Assembly (NCBI GenBank): GCA_951802425.1
Contig: OX637802.1
Location: forward strand, 1,426,001-1,490,000
Length of the DNA: 64,000 bases
Reading direction: 5' to 3'
From: Clavaria fumosa
Taxonomy: Eukaryota > Basidiomycota > Agaricomycetes > Agaricales > Clavariaceae
A program made the position numbers and the translations under genes. This document shows positions 56,334 through 64,000 of the stretch, in pieces; position 1 is the first letter of the stretch; each line of letters opens with the position of its first letter. The notes under the pieces were generated by a model, which saw nothing but the letters and a program-made list of their open reading frames with translations, did not search any database and was not told the DNA's origin.

Positions 56334-59300
56334 TCATTGCGGAGAGTCCCCCAATTCGGCTTCTTGCTTTGCTTTCAGCTGCTTGCTGTATATCTTGAGC
56401 AGCACCTCCAGAATGTTCTCCAATGGAACCGTCGCGTACTCATGAACATAGACAGGGAATGACTCCTCCAGGTTGAATCCCGCCTTTTTGATGAAGAACG
56501 GATGCATGACGTTCGGTGTCGCCTCGCCGAGCTGTCGTATCGTGAGGCGTTCAATGCGACGTACCCGAGGCTTATAAACCAAAGATTGAATGGCATCTGT
56601 GGATGACATGGAAAGGGCGCCTTTCGGGAGATCAGACGCTGGGGAAGATGCAGAGACCAATTCTGATCCAGACAAAGTGCGCTCCAGTCTAGCAACCCTA
56701 CCATGTAGGTCAAACTGGCTCTCCCGATTGAGTCGCTCTTGTGATTGCGCATTTTCCCCAACTCCTACTCCTTTCTTCTTGCCAATATTAGCACTTGTCG
56801 TGAGGTTTGGGGATGATCCCCCTACGATGGTCTTCCGTTCGCCAACAAGCCGCATTTGGGCAATTTCCCTGCTCAAGCTCTTCCTCAACACAGTCAACCA
56901 AGAGTATAAACTCATGTTGAGTGTGATATATATATCCTCCGAATCTTGCGTACCCCCGCCCCTGACGAATTTGCTTTTGAAGTCATAGAGCAGCGTCCTC
57001 GAAGTCGATAGTCCACTGTTGTTCTCCTCGCTGAGCATGCGAACTTTCATGGAAGGGAGGCCCACGATGATCGATTCCTGGGCATCCTTCATAATCAAGG
57101 CCAGCCAATTTGTCAGATCTGGGGGCGGATCGGTTTTGGCGAGTCCGTGGTTGAGCTGGCTGAACTTGGATATCGTCATGGACGAAAAGCTGAGATGCAG
57201 ATCTCTCTTTCTAAGACCACGAGGCCGTGCGATACCGTCTAATCGTGCGCCAACATCGCTCCCGACAAAATGCGCTAATTCTGCATCTCGCATGGTCCGA
57301 GGGAACACCACCAGCCGTAGGAGCTTTAGATGCAGGCTTATAGTCTGCTGGATAGCCTGCGATAGTAAGGTTTCCACTTCACTGAACCTGGAACGAGCAG
57401 TGTGCAGCATGGCATTCGCAACCGTTGATAGTGCATTGGGTTGGGGCGAACGGGTTACTTTGAATGCTTGGGATTCCCTGCCGGCGCCTTCGCGCTGCGC
57501 CTCGAGATTGGCCGAAAACTTGTTCACGTATGCCATAAGCTTAGGGATCGTTCCGGCTGTAATAACGACCGCGACTTCGGTGCCGATGACGCTGAAGGAC
57601 AATCGAAGCAGGGCTTCTTCAGCTTTGAGTTCTTCTGAGAGCATTGACCAGTCGTCATATATTTCAATCTCCATAGGTTGAGCGCTGTTACAAGATGAGC
57701 TGTGGAACTCGCAATTTCACAAGCAGACTCACCAATATTGAAGAAGCACCTCGCGATCCGACTCTATAACAGCAGTCAATGCACCGCTGGTCATTCTCAA
57801 TTCCAGCATCTGAGCAAGACTAGTGCCACAAAACGAGTCCTTTCTGCGAACCGTTTCAAATAGGCAATCAGGGACCTTGAGTTGACCGGAGACGTTTCCT
57901 TTAGCCACGACAGCAGCTTGTTCCACGAAGACTGAGACTTCATCTTGATCTCCAGTGAATCTTGTCCGCAGAATCGAATTCGTGAGGTTGAGTGTGACAG
58001 CACTGATCGACTGGCCAAAGTCGACGTCCAGTTCGACGGCCCGGACGCGAACGAGCACCGCGGTTGTGAAAGGGGTCTTCGCCACTGGAGGTGTAGAGAA
58101 AACGACAGCATCCTTGACCCGCGGTCTGGTAGTCGTTGCTGCTTGGCCAGTGAAGACAGGAATACGATCCAGCCATACAGCCTTGAAGCAAAGAACGTCT
58201 TGAAGACGCGAAAGCCGCGCGACTCCGGAGAATTCGGTATCAAGAACAGCCGAAATAATGCTGACGGGAGCCCCGGATTCAATGGGAGAATCAAGTTTCG
58301 TGAAAGTCACAGAGAGTCCAAGATTGCGGGCATCTAATCGAACGCAATCCTCGCTCAAGAACCCATGCTTTAAGCCAAGTGTCAGCCCATCAACGCTTCC
58401 AGAAAATGTGACCGAACGCGCTCCAGGTGAAACATTGACCACAAAGCCACCACTGTCCCAGTGCAACCCTGCAATGACATTGGCATCAGGCTGACATGAT
58501 ATCTCCAGTTTTGACTGGTCAATGCGAAGGCTGAAACTGATTCGCATGCTAGAAACGGAATCTGGAGGTGCCGCATTCAGGCTAGAAGTTTCGGCCAGAA
58601 TGGCGAATTGAGGTTTTGGGAAATCCTTCGGTTGCTCTGCCATCCGAGCCTCCACGCGATTGACAAGCTCGCTCAGGAAGGGCAACAAGGTGGGCCTTAC
58701 GGTATTTTCGCTTGAATGTACGGTGCTTTTCAGCATTAAAGTGGAAGGCTCTGCTTCACCACCAGCCTCAACTTTGCGTAAGGAAGGAGTGGCGCGGAAC
58801 TCGATCCAAACGGAGACAACCGGTAGCTTGAGGACTACCACTCCAGAGTCAAGAAATTGCTCGTCGGTCGGCTCCTGTAATCCGGGCTGTAAGGATTTGA
58901 TTCTGGATAAATTGGCCGCAGCGAGTCGGCTGTGCACATGGATTCTGCCACTGAGGAATGTCAAAGAAGCCAAGACATGAGAGGTAGGAGGTGTATTGGC
59001 AGATCTTGCCGTCGATTCTGGTTCTGGCTTGGAAGTCAGACCAGAGCTGTCGGATTGGCGGGGTATGTTAGCAGTCAACTCCTCTACTCTTCCCATGCCC
59101 TCGCGGTAGACATTTATTAAAGATCCAATATAATCAGGGATAGAGGAATCGATATCCAGCACAAAACCGCTGATCTTGGCACCTATCCAGAATTGCTGGG
59201 CGGCGCTAGACGTAGTAGAACGAAGGCTGGCAGTCATGCTGGGCCAAATGAGGCGATTGCGAGTGTTGTGGGCCTCTCCAGAAAAATCAGACGGCGAAGT

Positions 59301-62300
59301 CTGTTTGAAACTGCAAGCATATGAACCATCGTTGTTCACTCACGAACACGAAGGAAAACTTACCGAGGAACAAATTGAAAGGAGAGATCCAGCATAGTGG
59401 CTTGGCCAGATTCGCCATGGTTGACACCAAATGCGAATGACTTGATTGAGAAGAGAAATGCACGCACGGCGCCCGCGTCTCTATTACCAGTATGCGGTAA
59501 TTCGAGCAATCCATACGGTGAGAGAGGAAAGGCAACGCCGATACTATTGATTGCTACGGTGACCCGGTATTTGCGTAACCAGAGACTCTTCCCGCTTAAA
59601 CGCTCATCTGGCAATTTTACGTCAAACGTCTGCAAAATTTGTCTAGTTTTTTCCTTGAAGGCCGCTAGCTCCAGAGCGCGTTGTTCTTGACGATCCAATC
59701 TCTCTGCCTAGATGGCGGAAATGAGAGACGACAATTTAGATTTCAAATTGTTTACCTGGATATGATCCACAAAATCTCCGAACTCCCCTATAGCGCTTGG
59801 TCGCATCACGGCATGAATCTTCGTAACAGTGAGCTGCATTGTGTGATCGATGCCCTCAACCGACGTCCGAGTCCCGAAATTGATTTTGAAGTCAGTTGTA
59901 ACAAAGGCGGACCGGTGACCTCGATCTGCGGCAGATTCATTCGACAGATTGGAGTGACGAGGAGCCAATGAAAGTGCCAGATCACACAAAGTGAGGTGCG
60001 ACTGGCGTCCTGCATTATTATCTATACCGCCGTCGATATCATCACATTCCAGGTACGCCATGGAAGACTTCGTTTCCAGGCCTATATGAAACCCTTTGAT
60101 TTTCAAGAACCCGGTGTATTGCCAGGTGGTTGCTTCACTTGAAGTCTTTTCAGCTAACGAAGAAGCCTGCTTGCGACGAGTTTCACCGAGAAGGAGTACG
60201 AAGTCATTAAAATCTTGACCAAACTTCTGTTGTACGGAGAGGAGAGTATCCCAGTGAGTAGGCTTCAATTTGACACGGAGTGGATCCATGCAGGCCAAGA
60301 TATGGACCTGTGACTGATCACGGTGGCCCGTCACGGAGAGCCTTGGAAGCTTGAATCTCACTCGAGTGTCCGGCGTAGTTTGAGGTGTCGGGCTCACTGA
60401 GATGCTAAAAACTTGTGAGGCAACTTGCATACCGAACGACTCCAAAGACTTAGGGGGACCAGTCGATGATTTTCTGACATGCGCTATGATGTGGCTATAT
60501 TTCCAGGCCAACCATGTTCCATGCATAACCTGAAGGGAGACGTTGAAGGATACTAGCGAGCCTTGCAGTGACCAGGCGAGAGAATTGACAGGAGAAAGCC
60601 TTCGTGATGGAATAGTTGGGGACTTCTGGACTTCTGTGATCAGGGCCTGCAAAGTCGCCTCCAATCCTGGTAGGAAGTCGGCTCGCCACTCCTCAACAAA
60701 ACGATACAAGCGGATGGCGCTACGTGGAACGTTGATCTGCAATTCTAACATAGACCATATGACACGGACAACCGGAATTGACGATGGCTCCTGGCGTGTC
60801 AAGGCGTTTGCCCGCCCCGTCTTGAGTACAATCGAGGCGAGGACGCCCAAGTCAGTGTCATTCGCGATATCGGCTGGGGTCCGAGCTCGTAGTGTGATCT
60901 CATTGAACATCAGGGCATGGCTCGTAGAGGAACCTGCGCCGGATTGGCGGTTGTCCGTCGGGGTAGACAAAGAATTAGAGACAAGTCCAACATCCCGTGC
61001 CCGTATTTCAAAAGTGAGATTTTCCGCGACAGCTTGAGCACGAAGTCTGTCGACAAGTATGGTCACACTAGCATGGACCAAACGTGTTTGGACTTCAATC
61101 GCAGCGCTACGAGACGACGTCTTGTCAGAACTCCACAAACCTCCACTATACTTCCTCCGAACGCGTAAGACTTCTTGGACAAACAGCATAAGGTGTGAAT
61201 AGATGATGAAAGTCACATCCCCTGCTGAAATGGACGTAATAAGATTCCAAATAGTCTCGCGCCCTAGCTGCTTCATGGAGGTTTGAGGAAGCGGTCGTGC
61301 ATACGGTGGGAAGGTATGGAGCAATTCTTGAGTGCGGTGATTGATAGATATAACCAGGCGTTCAATGACTGTCTCACTAGGCCTCATGACTGGATCATGT
61401 CGGACACGTAAGCCAATCTTACGGACTTGAACAGTGAGAGAAGAAGACGGTGTGGAAAAGCCCTCAGATGACCCAGCGACAGGGAATATGGCACTGAAAA
61501 AGGCCAGGTCAGTCACGTCGGGTGTTTCTGAATGGAGAGATAAGGCAATGAGGCGTCGCTTCGTAAGATTCGCAGCTTCTTCAACGCTGACGTCGCATGG
61601 AAGGGTAGAGATTTGCTGATCAAAGTCCTGCAGATACCAGAAGCAGGAACGAAGGTGGAACAGAAACCTGAACGTAAGGTCGTTGCGCAAATCGTGCGGT
61701 CGGCCTTGACGAATAAGATACGTTGACTGAATGGTGGAGAGAGGATCGACGATGGGTTTAGTTTGAGAAAATGCAAGAAGGCCATAGATAACTTTTTGCT
61801 TGAAAGCGGAGTCGTAAGAACTCCATTTTTTCTTGATCTCCATCAAGTCTTGAATACATCGAGACCCGATGACCCCAGAGGCGACAAGACATTGTGGACC
61901 ACCTTGATCAATGTCAACAGATACTTCCTCTAACTCAAGCTTGCCCGAGTTGTTTACGATAGCTCCACTGAGACTAAAAATCTTGAGTTCCGACACCGTT
62001 GTTATGGAAGAGCGTGAAATTTTGATATGACCCTCCCTTCTATCCATTAATATGTTGAAGTTGACACGCGCCTCTGCAATCCTCGTTTTCAGATTGTACG
62101 CTGGTGCGACGGAGTCACTTTGTTCAATACTGCCAGAGAGATGACAATCATAAGCTGTAAAATTCACAACTGTCACAGCTGCGCGATGGTCCGCAGAGAT
62201 GTCGCGCAGGTCTGCAGAGTCGTCCGTGGCTGCTGTGTCAGTACGAAGTGAGCAGCTAACACGGAGGGAGGCTACGGAGACATCTAGTGCCGTAATTTTT

Positions 62301-64000
62301 GTCCCCGAAGATCTGGGAAATCGAGCGAGGTGCTCTGATATTAATGAGTCGATACAGAATTCTGGCCTGCGATCCTGCGATGTATTTGAATGCTTTTATC
62401 CACGCTCGAGTAAATTCAAAGCCTACGTTGAATTCTAAATCTGCTTCCATGTGCGTAAGTGCAGGGATTACAAGAGGTGTCATTGACACCTCAATGCCAC
62501 TACGGCTCTCAAATCGTAAGACTGTGTTGGAGGTGCGCATAAAACTATCGCGAGGTGAAGTGGGCGTCATTTTCGCGCCAGAAGTGGCCAGGCGTTTTTG
62601 AGCCAAACCTGGGTCGGCAGGGGTCCACGGGTCCTGGAAATTTTTAGGGAAGACATAACCAATTTCCGGGAGAAGATTCACCTGTGTCAGCATGAGTGAC
62701 GGACCACTCCAGGTTGATGGAGCAGCCAAAAACTGAGCCACGTAGTGTTTACTCAAGTTCAAGTAGCTGCTAAGTGCCAATCTGCGATGGCCTTCGGGTA
62801 ATCTCTGTCACTGAATCTCTCTTATAATCAAAGGCAAGTCCTTACCAGATTTCATGTCGGACCAATCGCTATCCAAAGATATTGAATCGGTCAGGTCTTC
62901 GTTGTCAGATTCATCGCCGCTCGACAGTTCTTGGCTGTCATCAGGGATAGGAAATGAGCCGGGTAAAGCAAATGCACGAGCCCTTCTGTGACACGGAGGA
63001 ATATGAGTCAACGCAAACATGGACGAAGGAGAGTGCCACTACGCTAGACGTGCATCCCGATCAGCTTCCGTGACGCGCTCCTCCCCATCTGATTCCAGCG
63101 GCCGTGTAATCTGAGACATCACAGGCCGTACAGAGGTCGATTTTGCTTCTCGCGCTAGCTTGGTAGCTTCAGGTGGAGTGGAGGAACGAGGCAGACGAGG
63201 CAGAGGGAGATATAAGCCACTATGATGAGTGCATACCTCTGCGACAAATGTACATGAGCGAAGCTTACCCAGAAGGGATGTAAATTACCTGGACGAATGT
63301 TCGGATTGTCAAACAAAACCTTGGCACGACCTGTCAGCACATCCTGTGTTCGGACATAATCTCTTTGTGCCTCGGCTGTCTCCCGCCATCCTGGCGGTGA
63401 AGAGTATGAGTCTATGTAGGCGTCAAATCGCAGCTCCCCGGCCTCGATCCACGAGGAACGCCTCGTGCCATTCGCAAGCAGCAGCTTGATAGAAGCATTT
63501 GGTAATCGGACACTAGTAAGTTTTGAATACGAATGTCCAGCGCGATCGTTGCTGGACAGTTTGAGCCCCATGGGAGCATAGAAAACCAGGGCTGAACGCC
63601 CTGCTAGCCAGACACAGTCAATCAAGTCAATCGAGATCTTAACAATTGTAACTAGAAAAAATAGCCCTGCGTAAGGGGTCTCTAGGGTTCGCGTCACTAT
63701 CACTCACCGTCAGGCTCGACAGGAGGAGAGTATTCCAATGCCGGTGCGTTTGGCGTATCCAGGAAGTTCAACCGGAACGCTGTGGCAGCTGCCGCGACAG
63801 CTTGCCATTCCGAGGCCGATAGACTACCTTTGACATCCCCGACGCGAATCTCCCATATGCAAACGTAGGCCGACGTTCGAGGTTGCGGTCCGAATAACCT
63901 GTTTGCAGTAACATCGTATCCTATCAACGGAAGTCAGGACAAGATTACGACAAGCATTTCAAGCTGACCATCAATGGTGAAAGATTCTTTTTGCTTCCCC
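56334..64000 (-). CDS. CSF1: Bridge-like lipid transfer protein CSF1/BLTP1, C-terminal part (5' end outside window)
   Basis: More than 2,000 codons in several long exons: 62176-59708 (about 820 codons: TVVNFTAYDCHLSGSIEQ, LTFRFLFHLRSCFWYLQDF), 59339-57729 and 57674-56334, joined by short introns, with further upstream exons from 62256 to beyond 64000. It ends HPFFIKKAGFNLEESFPVYVHEYATVPLENILEVLLKIYSKQLKA and a stop at 56334; this KKAGFNLEE...YVHEYATVPLE...LLK+YSKQL block matches the C-terminus of fungal Csf1 as I remember it. Csf1/BLTP1 is a giant tube-like protein moving phospholipids between the ER and other membranes (yeast: cold growth, GPI anchor lipid supply). The hydrophilic beta-rich composition fits. 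The N-terminal TM region is not in the window. Confidence 0.85.

Noticed and set aside
57019..57681. 220-codon plus-strand ORF opposite CSF1
   Set aside because: Antisense to a conserved 446-codon exon of CSF1.
1..64000. Biosynthetic or defence gene cluster
   Set aside because: No core biosynthetic enzyme and no co-directional functionally linked set; neighbours are mostly unrelated housekeeping genes.

Overview
The window looks like nuclear DNA of a filamentous basidiomycete, probably an Agaricomycete. Genes are dense, lie on both strands and are cut by many 45-60 nt GT-AG introns. Conserved proteins are eukaryotic and fungal (TRAPP, APC/C, U2AF, Alg14, Nsa2, Csf1), and several families (DUF6699, the short Zn2Cys6 factor, the secreted Cys-rich protein) are typical of mushroom-forming fungi. 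No rRNA, tRNA, CRISPR array or organellar DNA was recognised.

Layout, 0-26 kb (accessory-rich): the N-terminal half of a nuclear protein with a PIP-degron-like motif (1-993, -), an amidohydrolase-family protein that seems to have lost metal ligands, a CLASP/TOG protein, then the left arm of a spaced inverted duplication (GATA-finger gene A plus an intact HAD phosphatase, about 7.3-11.3 kb). The spacer holds DUF6699, a secreted Cys-rich protein, PRKRIP1, a coiled-coil protein and arginine methyltransferase RMT2. The right arm (20.1-24.3 kb) carries a decayed HAD pseudogene and GATA-finger gene B, which contains an extra tandem copy of an exon block. Beyond it is a 778 bp TA-flanked, TIR-bounded, pogo-like element that keeps only the ends of its transposase.

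Layout, 26-64 kb (mostly housekeeping): MFS transporter, TRAPP subunit Bet5, Fun30-type SNF2 remodeller, a small membrane protein, a mitochondrial-carrier-like protein, a Zn2Cys6 transcription factor, U2AF small subunit, ALG14, a repeat/hairpin block, APC/C subunit CDC23, a GLTSCR1-domain protein, a twin CX9C protein, a DUF1746 protein, a four-TM protein, a kinesin, NSA2 (with a 6-nt microexon), YIP1 and the C-terminal part of the giant lipid-transfer protein CSF1, which runs off the window.

The genes do not form one pathway or a biosynthetic cluster. The most unusual biology is the inverted duplication of a GATA-finger/HAD pair with asymmetric decay, and the miniature transposon whose remaining coding pieces are a DNA-binding domain and a PCNA-binding-like tail. 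Exon boundaries were read by eye from splice signals, frame and remembered family similarity; spans are more reliable than individual junctions.
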